Shown here piece after piece: positions 35,593 through 44,233 of a stretch of 64,000 nt of DNA. Within the stretch, counting starts at the first letter, position 1. Each line of letters begins with the position of its first letter. The notes beneath the pieces are model-generated. The model made no database searches and was not told where the DNA came from. It was given only the letters and a program-made list of their open reading frames with translations. Source of the DNA: Paracoccus jeotgali (GTDB lineage: Bacteria; Pseudomonadota; Alphaproteobacteria; Rhodobacterales; Rhodobacteraceae); contig NZ_CP025583.1 of assembly GCF_002865605.1 (NCBI RefSeq), positions 2,646,501 to 2,710,500 on the forward strand, in the 5' to 3' direction. The position numbers and the translations under genes were made by a program.

Positions 35593-36780
35593 ATGAGCGA
35601 ATACAACATCTTCACCTCGGAATCCGTGTCCGAGGGACATCCCGACAAGATCGCCGACCAGATCTCGGACGCGGTGCTGGACGCGATCATCGCCGAAGAC
35701 CCGCGCGCCCGGGTGGCCTGCGAGACCATGGTCAAGACCGGCGTCGCCATCATCTCGGGCGAGATCACGACGACGGCCTGGGTGGATCTGGAATCCATCG
35801 TCCGCGGCGTGATCACCGATATCGGCTACAACTCGTCCGAGGTCGGCTTCGACGGCGCGACCTGTTCGGTCATCAACATCATCGGCAAGCAGTCGCCCGA
35901 GATCAATCAGGGTGTCGACCGCTCGACCATCGAAGAGCAGGGGGCCGGCGATCAGGGGCTGATGTTCGGCTATGCCTCGGACGAAACCGATGTGCTGATG
36001 CCGGCGCCGATCACCTATGCCCACCGCCTGGTCGAGCGGCAGTCGCGCGTCCGCCGCGACGGCACGCTGCCCTGGCTGCGCCCTGACGCGAAATCGCAGG
36101 TGACCTTCCGCTATGACGATGACGGCCGCCCGGTCGCGGTCGACGCGGTGGTGCTGTCGACGCAGCACAACCCCGAAATCGGCATGGACGATCTGCGCGA
36201 GGCGGTGATCGAAGAAATCATCAAGCCGGTGCTGCCCGCGCATTGGCTGTCGGAAGGCACGAAGTATTTCATCAACCCGACCGGCAAATTCGTCATCGGC
36301 GGGCCGGTCGGCGATTGCGGGCTGACCGGGCGCAAGATCATCGTCGACAGCTATGGCGGCATGGCGCGGCATGGCGGCGGCGCGTTTTCCGGCAAGGACC
36401 CATCCAAGGTCGACCGCTCGGCCGCCTATGCGGGCCGCTGGGTGGCCAAGAACATCGTCGCGGCGGGGCTGGCGAAGCGCTGCGAGATCCAGATCAGCTA
36501 TGCCATCGGGGTGGCGGAACCGACCTCGATCTCGCTCAACTGCTTCGGGACGGAAACCGTGCCGGTGGCAAAAATCGTCCGGGCGGTGCGCGAGGTGTTC
36601 GACCTGCGGCCCTTCGCGATCATCCGCGAGCTGGACCTGCTGCATCCGATCTATCGCCCCACGGCCAGCTATGGGCATTTCGGCAAAGAGCCGGGGCCGA
36701 TCAGCTATGGCGGTCGGACCTGCCGGGGCTATACTTGGGAGGAAACCGATATGGCCGAGAAGCTGAAAGCCGCGATCTGA
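35593..36780 (+). CDS. metK: S-adenosylmethionine synthetase
   Basis: This 395-residue enzyme makes S-adenosylmethionine from methionine and ATP. Typical motifs: [20 protein letters not shown] at the N-terminus (ATP and methionine site), [32 protein letters not shown] and [19 protein letters not shown]. Length is that of the family. The gene follows ahcY by four bases with only a weak ribosome binding site (GAGAG), so coupling is likely. A bidirectional terminator separates it from the convergent clpP. Confidence 0.97.
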   Translation: MSEYNIFTSESVSEGHPDKIADQISDAVLDAIIAEDPRARVACETMVKTGVAIISGEITTTAWVDLESIVRGVITDIGYNSSEVGFDGATCSVINIIGKQSPEINQGVDRSTIEEQGAGDQGLMFGYASDETDVLMPAPITYAHRLVERQSRVRRDGTLPWLRPDAKSQVTFRYDDDGRPVAVDAVVLSTQHNPEIGMDDLREAVIEEIIKPVLPAHWLSEGTKYFINPTGKFVIGGPVGDCGLTGRKIIVDSYGGMARHGGGAFSGKDPSKVDRSAAYAGRWVAKNIVAAGLAKRCEIQISYAIGVAEPTSISLNCFGTETVPVAKIVRAVREVFDLRPFAIIRELDLLHPIYRPTASYGHFGKEPGPISYGGRTCRGYTWEETDMAEKLKAAI

Positions 36781-36802
36781 GGTTCGCGGGCTTGATGGAA
36801 CA

Positions 36803-36830
36803 GGGGCGGCGCTGAAAGGCGCCGCCCCTT
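36803..36830. terminator. bidirectional terminator between metK and clpP
   Basis: A perfect ten-base stem (36803-36812 with 36819-36828) has a six-base loop. Convergent genes end on both sides, consistent with use from both strands; T-tracts are short. Confidence 0.75.
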
Positions 36831-36842
36831 GCCGCTGCGGGT

Positions 36843-37466
36843 CTATTTCAGCTCGCCAACCGAGGTGATGACCTGACCCAGCAGGCCGTAGTCCAGCGCT
36901 TCCTGGGTGTTCAGCCAGAAATCGCGATGGGTGTCCTTCTCGATCCGCTCGATGGTCTGGCCGGTGGCGTCGGCAAAGATCTGGTTCAGACGCTCGCGCA
37001 TCAGCCGGACCTGTTCCGCCTGGATCATCATGTCGCTGGAGGTGCCGCGGATCCCGCCCGAGGGCTGGTGCAGCAGAAAGCGGGTGTTGGGCAGGCAATA
37101 GCGGTTTTTCCGCGAGGCGCCGACAAAGATCAGCGCCCCGGCCGAGGCGACCCAGCCCGAGCCGATGCAGCGCACGGTGGGGCGGATGAACTGGATCATG
37201 TCGTGGATCATGTCGCCGGATTCGACGTGACCGCCGGGCGACGAGATCAGCAGGTTGATCGGCGCGTCGCTTTCCTCGGCCAGCGCCAGCAGATGGGCCA
37301 CGGTTCGCTGCGCCAGCTTGTCGTTGATCTCGCCGGCGACGATGACGTTGCGCGATTTGAAATACAGCTTGCCGATATTGCCGCTGTCGGGCAGCCCCAG
37401 ACCGGGCTCGGCCGGTCGCTGCTCGCGCTCATCCTCGTCTTCGTCGTCCAGAACGAATTTCGGCAT
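36843..37466 (-). CDS. ClpP-family serine protease
   Basis: This 207-residue proteolytic subunit of an ATP-dependent Clp protease has the triad S108 (VASAGALIF), H133 (LLHQPSGG) and D178 (IEKDTHRDFW). The residues around the nucleophile (GSGWVASAGA) differ from the classical GQAASMGAFL, and an acidic Asp/Glu/Arg-rich N-terminus replaces a propeptide. This looks like a secondary ClpP paralogue and not the clpX-linked main copy, for no clpX is present here. It lies directly downstream of hrcA-grpE on the same strand, a heat-stress context, but a hairpin overlapping the grpE stop may separate transcription. AGAGG lies five bases before the start. Confidence 0.88.
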   Translation of the reverse strand: MPKFVLDDEDEDEREQRPAEPGLGLPDSGNIGKLYFKSRNVIVAGEINDKLAQRTVAHLLALAEESDAPINLLISSPGGHVESGDMIHDMIQFIRPTVRCIGSGWVASAGALIFVGASRKNRYCLPNTRFLLHQPSGGIRGTSSDMMIQAEQVRLMRERLNQIFADATGQTIERIEKDTHRDFWLNTQEALDYGLLGQVITSVGELK

Positions 37467-37481
37467 GTTAACCTCTTGCTT

Positions 37482-37505
37482 GAAAACGGACCGGCTCAGG
37501 CCGGT
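37482..37505 (-). terminator. weak terminator overlapping the grpE stop
   Basis: On the minus strand a six-base stem ACCGGC/GCCGGT whose CTGA loop contains the grpE stop codon is followed by CCGTTTTC. It could reduce read-through from grpE into clpP. Confidence 0.45.
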
Positions 37506-38035
37506 TTGAACGAGCTGACGCCGACCTTCGCGGGACGCAAAAGCCGGTCGTGGATCATGAAGCCGGGCTCCATCAGCTGGATGATCTCGCCCGCCGTGGT
37601 GCCGGGCATCGGGGCCTCGAACATGGCCTCGTGGAATTGTGGGTCGAAGCGGGTGCCGTTGTCCGGGCGCAGCACAGTGATGCCGTGCTTGCCGAAGACG
37701 TTGCCAAGCTCGCGCAGGGTCAGTTCGACCCCTTCCAGCAAAGCGGCGTGATCGGCGCGCTGTTCCTCGGGGACGGCCTCGATGGCGCGGTGAAGATGGT
37801 CGTAGATGGGCAAAAGGTCGCGGGCGAGGCGCGAGCCGCCGTATTGCTCGGCGTCGCGGCGATCCTTTTCGGCGCGCTTGCGGGCGTTTTCGGAATCGGC
37901 CAGCGCGCGCATCAGGCGGTCGCGGAACTCGTCACGCTCGGCGGTCAGGCGCTCGATCTCGTCGCCGGGATCGGCCAGCGGATCGGTGAAATCCTCGTCG
38001 AGGGGCAGGTCGTCGGTGTTTTGCTCGCTCATCAT
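37496..38035 (-). CDS. grpE: nucleotide exchange factor GrpE
   Basis: This 179-residue cochaperone releases ADP from DnaK. An acidic N-terminus is followed by a long coiled coil (about 25-85, DEIERLTAERDEFRDRLMRA) and the C-terminal beta domain with the family signature (DNGTRFDPQFHEAMFEAPMPG, GFMIHDRLLRPAKVGVS). Several ATG codons cluster at the start (38041, 38035, 38032); 38035 is preferred because AAGGA lies five bases upstream. It is coupled to hrcA, whose stop codon overlaps this start region, a classic heat-shock pair. Confidence 0.95.
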   Translation of the reverse strand: MMSEQNTDDLPLDEDFTDPLADPGDEIERLTAERDEFRDRLMRALADSENARKRAEKDRRDAEQYGGSRLARDLLPIYDHLHRAIEAVPEEQRADHAALLEGVELTLRELGNVFGKHGITVLRPDNGTRFDPQFHEAMFEAPMPGTTAGEIIQLMEPGFMIHDRLLRPAKVGVSSFKPA

Positions 38036-38037
38036 CC

Positions 38038-39093
38038 TCATCCTTTCGGGCCGGACAGGATACGTCCGACCAGTTGCGCCGTGTAATCCACAATCGGCAC
38101 GATACGTCCATAGTTCAGCCGCGTCGGTCCGATCACGCCCACGGCGCCAATGATCTTTCGGTCGGAGTTCATATAGGGAGAAACTACCAGAGAGGAACCC
38201 GAAAGTGAAAAAAGCTTGTTCTCGGAGCCGATGAAGATGCGGACCCCGTCGCCGCCTTCGGTCAGGTCGAGAAACTGCGCGATGTCGCGCTTGCGTTCCA
38301 GATCGTCGAACAGGTGCCGGACCCGGTCCAGATCGGCGGCATCGGCATCCAGCAGATTGGCCTGACCGCGCACGATCAGCCGGGCGTCGGAATCGTCGCC
38401 GTCCCAGGCGGCGAAGCCCTGCTCGATCAGTTCGGCGGCGAGGCTGTCGATTTCCTGCCGCCGGCGGGCGATCTCGCGGGTGATGTGCTGGCGCAGCTCA
38501 GTCAGGGTCCGCCCCTCGGCCAGCGCGTTGAGAAAGTTGCCCGCCTCGCGCATCGAGGAGGGCGTCTGGCCGGGCGGCGGGGTGAAGATGCGGTTCTCGA
38601 CCTGACCGTCGGAGAAGACCAGCACCACCAGGGCGCGGTCATGGGCGAGGCTGACGAACTCGATATGGCGGATCGGCGCCTCGTGCTTCGGGGTCAGGAC
38701 CAGGCTGGCGCCATGGGTCATGCTGGACAGCGCGCCGCCTACGCGATCGAGCAGCGAGCCGACGTCGGGCGCACCGGCGCCCAAGGTCTGCTCGATCATT
38801 TCGCGGTCGGAATGGGCGACGGGATCGACCTCCATCAACCCGTCGACGAACAGGCGCAGGCCGCTTTGGGTGGGCTGGCGGCCGGCCGAGACATGCGGGG
38901 ATTCCAGCAGGCCCATGAACTCGAGATCCTGCATGACGTTGCGGATGGTGGCCGCGCTGATCTTTTCGGCCATGCCGCGGGTCAACGTGCGCGAGCCCAC
39001 CGGCTCACCCGTGGCCAGATAGGCTTCGACCACGCGGCGGAACACCTCGCGCGAGCGGTCGTTGAGTTCGTCGAGCAGGTGGCGGTTGGTCAT
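38038..39093 (-). CDS. hrcA: heat-inducible transcription repressor HrcA
   Basis: This 351-residue repressor binds CIRCE operators and responds to the GroEL titre. The N-terminal winged helix spans about 5-80 ([20 protein letters not shown]), followed by the GAF-like dimerisation/insertion region and the terminal segment [20 protein letters not shown] that is diagnostic of the family. ATG 39093 is the family start; the longer upstream frame is not conserved. No CIRCE element (TTAGCACTC-N9-GAGTGCTAA) is visible in the 62-base spacer to the divergent rph, so autoregulation is not evident. It forms a unit with grpE. Confidence 0.95.
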   Translation of the reverse strand: MTNRHLLDELNDRSREVFRRVVEAYLATGEPVGSRTLTRGMAEKISAATIRNVMQDLEFMGLLESPHVSAGRQPTQSGLRLFVDGLMEVDPVAHSDREMIEQTLGAGAPDVGSLLDRVGGALSSMTHGASLVLTPKHEAPIRHIEFVSLAHDRALVVLVFSDGQVENRIFTPPPGQTPSSMREAGNFLNALAEGRTLTELRQHITREIARRRQEIDSLAAELIEQGFAAWDGDDSDARLIVRGQANLLDADAADLDRVRHLFDDLERKRDIAQFLDLTEGGDGVRIFIGSENKLFSLSGSSLVVSPYMNSDRKIIGAVGVIGPTRLNYGRIVPIVDYTAQLVGRILSGPKG

Positions 39094-39155
39094 GCGGGCT
39101 TGCGTCCCTCCGGTGCTGGCCTGTATCTGAACGCCGAATGAGGAAAGGAAATCCG

Positions 39156-39866
39156 ATGCGTCCCTCTGGCCGGAACTTAAGCGAAATGCGGGCAATTACA
39201 ATCGAGACCGGGGTCATGCGGCATGCCGAGGGTTCCTGCCTGATCCGGGTCGGCGACACGCAGGTGCTGTGCAGCGCGTCGATCGAGGAAAAAGCCCCGC
39301 CCTTTCTGCGCGGGACCGGCAAGGGCTGGGTAACGGCTGAATACGGCATGCTGCCACGCGCGACCAACACGCGCAACCGCCGCGAGGCGGCGACGGGCAA
39401 GCAGGGCGGAAGAACGGTTGAGATTCAGCGCCTTATCGGAAGGTCGCTGCGGGCGGGCGTCGACCTGCGGGCGCTGGGGGAACGGCAGATCGTGGTCGAT
39501 TGCGACGTGATCCAGGCCGATGGCGGCACGCGCTGCGCCTCGATCACCGGCGGTTGGGTCGCCCTGCGGCTGGCGATGAACCGGCTGGTCGAGGCCGGGA
39601 TGGTCAGCAGCGACCCGATGCTGGATCACGTCGCCGCGGTGTCCTGCGGCATTTACGCAGGGCAACCGGTCGTCGATCTGGATTACGCCGAGGATAGCGA
39701 GGCGGGGACGGATGGTAACTTTGTCATGACCGGGACTGGGCGGCTGATCGAGGTGCAGATGTCGGCTGAGGGTGCGACATTCTCGCGCGACGAGATGGGG
39801 GCGCTGCTGGATCTGGCGGATGCGGGCGTGGGCGAGTTGGTGGCGGCGCAGAAGGCGGCCCTGTGA
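39156..39866 (+). CDS. rph: ribonuclease PH
   Basis: This 236-residue phosphorolytic 3'-5' exoribonuclease trims tRNA 3' ends. Motifs: MRPSGR start, [48 protein letters not shown] and [14 protein letters not shown] 39156 has AGGAAAGGA upstream and matches the family N-terminus; an ATG 18 bases earlier is less likely. It is divergent from hrcA and overlaps rdgB by one base. This rph-hrcA divergence is common in alphaproteobacteria. Confidence 0.96.
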   Translation: MRPSGRNLSEMRAITIETGVMRHAEGSCLIRVGDTQVLCSASIEEKAPPFLRGTGKGWVTAEYGMLPRATNTRNRREAATGKQGGRTVEIQRLIGRSLRAGVDLRALGERQIVVDCDVIQADGGTRCASITGGWVALRLAMNRLVEAGMVSSDPMLDHVAAVSCGIYAGQPVVDLDYAEDSEAGTDGNFVMTGTGRLIEVQMSAEGATFSRDEMGALLDLADAGVGELVAAQKAAL

Positions 39867-40474
39867 TGCGACGCTTTGAAGGCCAGCGGCTGCTGGTTGC
39901 GACCCATAACGCCGGCAAGCTGGACGAGATGCGGGCGCTGCTGGCACCCTACGGCGTCGAGGTCGTGGGCGCGGCCGAGATGAACCTGTCCGAGCCGGTC
40001 GAGACCGAGGACAACTTTGTCGGCAACGCCCGTATCAAGGCCCGGGCGGCGGTGGCCGCGACCGGGCTGCCGGCGCTGGCCGATGACAGCGGGATCAGCG
40101 TCGATGCGCTGGACGGTGCCCCGGGCGTCTATACCGCCGACTGGGCCGAGACGGGCTCGGGGCGCGATTTCGGCATAGCGATGCAGCGGACTTGGGACGC
40201 GCTGGAAGAGCGGGACGCGCCGCACCCCCGTCACGCGCAGTTCCGCTGCACGCTGGTGCTGGCCTGGCCCGACGGGCACGAGGAGGTCTTCGAGGGGGTC
40301 CTGCCGGGGCAGGTCGTCTGGCCACCGCGCGGGGCCGAGGGGCATGGTTATGATCCGATCTTCATGCCGGACGGCAAGGACCGGACCTTGGGCGAGTTGA
40401 CCCCTGACGAAAAGAATGCGCTGAGCCATCGCGCCATTGCGGTGCAGAAGATGTTGCAGGCATGCTTTGCCTGA
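39866..40474 (+). CDS. rdgB: XTP/dITP diphosphatase
   Basis: This 202-residue house-cleaning nucleotidase hydrolyses non-canonical purine triphosphates (XTP, ITP, dITP) to monophosphates. The N-terminal VATHNAGKLDEM motif contacts phosphate, ETEDNFVGNARIKA and ADDSGISVDAL carry the metal-binding acids, and GYDPIFMPDG plus LSHRAIA close the family pattern. The ATG overlaps the rph stop (TGATG). A GTG three bases earlier is also possible. Confidence 0.95.
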   Translation: MRRFEGQRLLVATHNAGKLDEMRALLAPYGVEVVGAAEMNLSEPVETEDNFVGNARIKARAAVAATGLPALADDSGISVDALDGAPGVYTADWAETGSGRDFGIAMQRTWDALEERDAPHPRHAQFRCTLVLAWPDGHEEVFEGVLPGQVVWPPRGAEGHGYDPIFMPDGKDRTLGELTPDEKNALSHRAIAVQKMLQACFA

Positions 40475-41642
40475 GCCGAGATCGGTTTTGGTGGAGGATT
40501 GGCGGCATGGGGGCTTTGCGCTCTATGTCCACTGGCCGTTCTGCACCTCGAAATGTCCCTATTGTGATTTCAATAGCCATGTCGCGGGGCAGATCGACCA
40601 GCAGCGATGGGCGCGGGCCTTTAGGTCCGAGATCGCGCGGATTGGTGCGGCGACGCCGGGGCGGGTGCTGAACAGCATCTTCTTTGGCGGCGGGACGCCC
40701 TCGCTGATGCAGCCCGAGACGGTGTCGGCCGTGATCGAGGCGGCGCGGGCTGTCTGGCCCTTTGCAAATGATATCGAGATTTCGCTGGAGGCAAATCCGG
40801 GTAGTGCGGATGCGGCGCGGTTTCGTGGCTATGCGGATGCAGGGGTGACGCGGCTGTCGCTGGGGGTTCAGGCACTGAGTGACGCGGATCTACGGCGCCT
40901 GGGGCGGATGCATAGCGTTTCGGAGGCGCGGGCGGCGTTCGATCTGGCGAAGGCGGCGTTCGATCGCGTCAGCTTCGATCTGATCTATGCGCGGCAGGAT
41001 CAGGACGCCGCGGCGTGGCGCGCGGAGTTGCGCGAGGCTGTGGCGATGGCGGTGGACCACCTGTCGCTTTATCAGCTGACGATCGAGCAGGGGACGGTCT
41101 TTGGCGCCCGCCATGCGGCAGGGCAATTGCGCGGGCTGCCGGAGGATGATCTGGCGGCGGATATGTATTTCGAGACGCAGGAGGTTCTGTCCGGGTTCGG
41201 CATGCCGGCCTATGAGGTCTCGAACCACGCGGCGGCTGGGTCGGAATCGCGGCATAACCTGACTTACTGGCGGCAGGGCGACTGGGCGGGCGTGGGTCCG
41301 GGGGCGCATGGGCGCTTGACGCTGTCTGACGGGCGCTATGCCACGGTTGCCGAGCAGGCGCCGGGGGCGTGGCTGAAGCGGGTCGAGCAGCAGGGCGCTG
41401 GGGATGTGGTTTGCGACCTGCAGACAGCGGATGACGAGGCGACGGAGTATCTGCTGATGTCGATGCGCCTGACCGAGGGGATGGATCTGGCGCGGTATCG
41501 GGCCAAGGGCGGGCGGCTGGACGATGCGCGGGTGGCGCAAGTGGTTGACGATGGGCTGTTGTCCATCAGCGCTGATCGTGCCGTTGCGACGGCGGCGGGT
41601 CGGCCGCTGCTGAATTATGTCCTGCGGCAGATGGCCGGCTAG
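40467..41642 (+). CDS. hemW: HemW-like radical SAM haem chaperone
   Basis: This 391-residue radical SAM protein was formerly annotated as oxygen-independent coproporphyrinogen oxidase. The cluster motif is FCTSKCPYC (Cx3CxxC), preceded by LYVHWPF, and GGGTPSLM follows. HemW proteins lack the extra Cys motif of true HemN and act as haem chaperones in respiratory chain maturation. The start is uncertain: TTG 40467 has GCAGG seven bases upstream and overlaps the rdgB stop, whereas GTG 40491 gives an N-terminus (EDWRHGGFALYVHW) closer to homologues. Placement after rph-rdgB suggests one operon ending in ybaN. Confidence 0.9.
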   Translation: MPEPRSVLVEDWRHGGFALYVHWPFCTSKCPYCDFNSHVAGQIDQQRWARAFRSEIARIGAATPGRVLNSIFFGGGTPSLMQPETVSAVIEAARAVWPFANDIEISLEANPGSADAARFRGYADAGVTRLSLGVQALSDADLRRLGRMHSVSEARAAFDLAKAAFDRVSFDLIYARQDQDAAAWRAELREAVAMAVDHLSLYQLTIEQGTVFGARHAAGQLRGLPEDDLAADMYFETQEVLSGFGMPAYEVSNHAAAGSESRHNLTYWRQGDWAGVGPGAHGRLTLSDGRYATVAEQAPGAWLKRVEQQGAGDVVCDLQTADDEATEYLLMSMRLTEGMDLARYRAKGGRLDDARVAQVVDDGLLSISADRAVATAAGRPLLNYVLRQMAG

Positions 41643-41996
41643 ATGCGCCTGATTTATCTGAGCATTGGTTGGCTGGCGGTTGGCATTGCCGTTCTGGGCG
41701 CCTTCCTGCCGATCCTGCCGACGGTGCCGTTTCTGCTGATCGCGCTATGGGCCTTTGGTCGTTCGTCAGAGCGGCTGCACCAGAAGCTGCTGAACGATCC
41801 AGTCTTTGGGCCGGACATCAAGCGCTGGCAGGAGCGGGGGGCGATCCGGCGTCCGGCCAAGATTCTCGCGCTATCGGCGATGCTGGGCAGTGTTCTGCTC
41901 GCGGCGTTGCTGGGTGTGTGCCCGCCGATCCTTGCGGTGCAGGCGCTGGTTCTGGCGTCGGTGGCCGTGTTCATTGCCACCCGGCCCGAAAGCTAG
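41643..41996 (+). CDS. YbaN-like inner-membrane protein (DUF454)
   Basis: A 117-residue protein with three to four membrane segments: IYLSIGWLAVGIAVLGAFLP, LPTVPFLLIALWAFGRSS, and two C-terminal segments (residues about 78-112). The motif LGAFLPILPTVPFLLIA is typical of the DUF454/YbaN family, whose function is unknown. It begins immediately after the hemW stop codon and overlaps the end of the convergent parB by four bases. Confidence 0.88.
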   Translation: MRLIYLSIGWLAVGIAVLGAFLPILPTVPFLLIALWAFGRSSERLHQKLLNDPVFGPDIKRWQERGAIRRPAKILALSAMLGSVLLAALLGVCPPILAVQALVLASVAVFIATRPES

Positions 41997-42868
41997 GCGG
42001 TTCCGGCGAGGATCTGGCAGAGCCGGTCCAGCTGGTCGAGATCGCGATAGGTGATCGTCATCTGACCGCCCTCGGTCCCGACATGCTTGATCTGGACGCG
42101 CATCTTCAGCGTGGCGGACAGATCCCCTTCCAGCGCACGCGTGTCGGCATCCTTTTCCGCCTTGGGTGCGGCTTTTCCTGGCTTCTGCGTCTTTTCCCGC
42201 ATCAGTGCCTCGACCTCGCGGACCGAGAGGTCCTTGTCGATGATGCGGCGGGCGATCTGGGTGGGGTTTTCCGCAGTGACCAGAGCCCGAGCATGACCGG
42301 CGGTCAGTTTCTCTTCCCGAACCCAGTCCTGAACCTGATCGGGCAGGGTCAGCAGACGAAGAAGATTGGCGATGTGGCTGCGGCTTTTTCCAAGCGCCTC
42401 GGCGAGCTTTTCCTGGGTGTGACCGAACCGCGTCATCAGCTGCCGATAAGATGCCGCTTCGTCAATCGAGTTCAGGTCGGCGCGCTGGATGTTCTCGATG
42501 ATCGCGACCTCGAGCATCTCGGCATCCGAAAACTCGCGGATGATGACCGGAAGCTCGTGAAGCTGCGCGATCTGCGACGCTCGCCAGCGGCGTTCCCCGG
42601 CGACGATCTGGTAGAGGCTTCCGTCGTCGGGGTGGCGGCGGACGATCAGCGGCTGAATGATACCGCGGCTGCGGATGGATTCGGCCAGTTCGTTCAGCGC
42701 TGCAGGATCGAAGATGCGGCGCGGCTGATCGGGGTTGGGGGTGACCTGCTCGATGGGCACCAGCGTGGCGCCAGGGGAGCCTGCCGGTGCATCGACGGGC
42801 TGAAGATCCGCCATCAGGGCCGACAGGCCGCGCCCGAGGCTGCTTCGCTTTGTGCTGGTCATGCGCAC
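41993..42868 (-). CDS. parB: chromosome partitioning protein ParB
   Basis: This 291-residue CTP-dependent DNA clamp loads at parS and spreads along DNA near the origin. The N-terminal ParB/Srx domain (about 35-130) includes PNPDQPRRIFDPAAL, LIVRRHPDD and the CTP motif GERRWRASQIA; a helix-turn-helix domain follows (LGKSRSHIANLLRLLTLP) and a C-terminal dimerisation region. It is the last gene of the rho-mnmE-mnmG-rsmG-parA-parB series and overlaps parA by ten bases. Two parS-like sites lie in rsmG and mnmG. Confidence 0.96.
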   Translation of the reverse strand: MRMTSTKRSSLGRGLSALMADLQPVDAPAGSPGATLVPIEQVTPNPDQPRRIFDPAALNELAESIRSRGIIQPLIVRRHPDDGSLYQIVAGERRWRASQIAQLHELPVIIREFSDAEMLEVAIIENIQRADLNSIDEAASYRQLMTRFGHTQEKLAEALGKSRSHIANLLRLLTLPDQVQDWVREEKLTAGHARALVTAENPTQIARRIIDKDLSVREVEALMREKTQKPGKAAPKAEKDADTRALEGDLSATLKMRVQIKHVGTEGGQMTITYRDLDQLDRLCQILAGTA

Positions 42869-43638
42869 ATCTCCTTTTGGCGCGACAGGAACTCGGCGGT
42901 CATGGCTTGGTAGGCCCGGCTTCCGGTGGATGAGGGGTCGTAGATCGTCACCGGCAGGCCGTGGGACGGCGCCTCGGAAATGCGCACGTTGCGGGGGATG
43001 ACCGAGCGGTAGACGAGTTCGCCCAGTGTCGCCCTCGCATCGGCCTCGACCTGCTGAGACAGGTTGTTGCGGCCGTCATACATGGTCATCACGACGCCTT
43101 CGACGCGCAGGGTCGGGTTGGCGTTCTGGCGCACCTTGCGGACAGTCATGAGAAGCTGCGAGAGGCCCTCGAGCGCGTAGAACTCGGCCTGGAGCGGGAC
43201 CAGCACGGAATTGGCTGCCACGAGGGCGTTAACGGTGAGCAGGCCGAGCGCGGGCGGGCAGTCGATAAGGACGTAGTCATAGCTGTCGCCCTGCCGCAGC
43301 GCGTTGCTGAGCAGGTTGATGCGATCCTTGCGGCTGGAAAAGTCGATATCGGCCGAGCTGAGGTCGGGCGTCGATGACACGAGCGACAGGTTTTCGATGC
43401 CGGTCGGTGCGGCGGATTCGCTCAGGCTGAACCGGCCCGACATGAGATCGTAGGAACTGTGGTTTCGGTTGCCCGGATGGCAGCCGACGCCGGTCGAGGC
43501 GTTGCCTTGCGGGTCGAGGTCGATTATCAGCGTCCGCAGCCCGCTGGCTGCGAGGCTGGCGCCAAGATTTACGGCTGTGGTGGTCTTGCCCACGCCGCCT
43601 TTCTGGTTTGCAATGGCGACTACGCGCTGACTATTCAC
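42859..43638 (-). CDS. parA: chromosome partitioning ATPase ParA
   Basis: This 259-residue deviant Walker ATPase positions origin-proximal DNA together with ParB. The Walker A motif KGGVGKTTTAVNLGASLA is near residue 11, DLDPQGNASTG follows, then LIDCPPALGLLT (Walker B). GTG 43638 gives the usual chromosomal ParA N-terminus ([11 protein letters not shown]) and overlaps the rsmG stop by eight bases; longer in-frame starts read through rsmG and are not typical. It belongs to the chromosomal Soj type, not plasmid ParA, because no N-terminal DNA-binding domain is present. Confidence 0.95.
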   Translation of the reverse strand: MNSQRVVAIANQKGGVGKTTTAVNLGASLAASGLRTLIIDLDPQGNASTGVGCHPGNRNHSSYDLMSGRFSLSESAAPTGIENLSLVSSTPDLSSADIDFSSRKDRINLLSNALRQGDSYDYVLIDCPPALGLLTVNALVAANSVLVPLQAEFYALEGLSQLLMTVRKVRQNANPTLRVEGVVMTMYDGRNNLSQQVEADARATLGELVYRSVIPRNVRISEAPSHGLPVTIYDPSSTGSRAYQAMTAEFLSRQKEMCA

Positions 43639-44233
43639 GGCGTTGGATCTCACTGATTTCCAGAATTGCTGCGTCCGGATCGGTGGTGCTGTCATGGGTG
43701 GCGAGGTCAAAATCCCAGTGGCGGTGCGCTTCAGCGACTTCGTCGCGCCAGTTCCTGCCCTTATGTAGCAAGGCACGGCCATGGGGGGCAAGCTGCGTGT
43801 CGAGCATCGGCAAAAGATCGGCGAGAGGGGCCAGCGCCCGGGCGCTGGCGAAGTCGTATGAAGATTCGGGCAGCTGTTCGATTCGCTGGTTCAGGATCTT
43901 GAGCTTCGGAAGATCGAGTTCCCGTCGGCAGGTGGAGAGGAACGCCGCCTTGCGTTTGTCGCTTTCGACGAATGTGATCTGGAGGGGGAGTTCCCGTGCG
44001 ATGATCGCGATGACGACCCCGGGAAGTCCACCGCCGCTACCGAGGTCGATCCAGTTGCCTTGGGGTTCTTTTGTGAGAGAGAGGATCTGGGCTGAATCAA
44101 TGATATGGCGTTTGCCGAGGTCTGTCAGGGTGGACGGCGCAATAAGGTTGATTGACGGATTCCACTTGATCAGGAGATCTTCATATTGGCGAAGCAGATC
44201 CCCCGTTTCACGTGAAACACTAGCTTCTAGCAT
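43631..44233 (-). CDS. rsmG: 16S rRNA m7G527 methyltransferase RsmG (GidB)
   Basis: This 200-residue SAM-dependent methyltransferase makes m7G527 of 16S rRNA. Motif I is [17 protein letters not shown], followed by [12 protein letters not shown]. It is somewhat less GC-rich than neighbours. The first 11 codons include a parS-like 16-mer (44204-44219) that encodes VSRET, so the start region serves both protein and partition. It overlaps mnmG by seven bases and parA by eight. Confidence 0.95.
   Translation of the reverse strand: MLEASVSRETGDLLRQYEDLLIKWNPSINLIAPSTLTDLGKRHIIDSAQILSLTKEPQGNWIDLGSGGGLPGVVIAIIARELPLQITFVESDKRKAAFLSTCRRELDLPKLKILNQRIEQLPESSYDFASARALAPLADLLPMLDTQLAPHGRALLHKGRNWRDEVAEAHRHWDFDLATHDSTTDPDAAILEISEIQRRE
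44204..44219. other. parS-like site 1
   Basis: CGTTTCACGTGAAACA matches the parS consensus TGTTTCACGTGAAACA at 15 of 16 positions and contains a perfect 14-base palindrome. It lies within the 5' end of rsmG. Confidence 0.9.

Noticed and set aside
34080..35816. A 578-codon minus-strand frame opposite ahcY
   Set aside because: Shadow of the conserved ahcY gene.
39094..39155. A CIRCE element between hrcA and rph
   Set aside because: No TTAGCACTC/GAGTGCTAA inverted repeat is present in the spacer.
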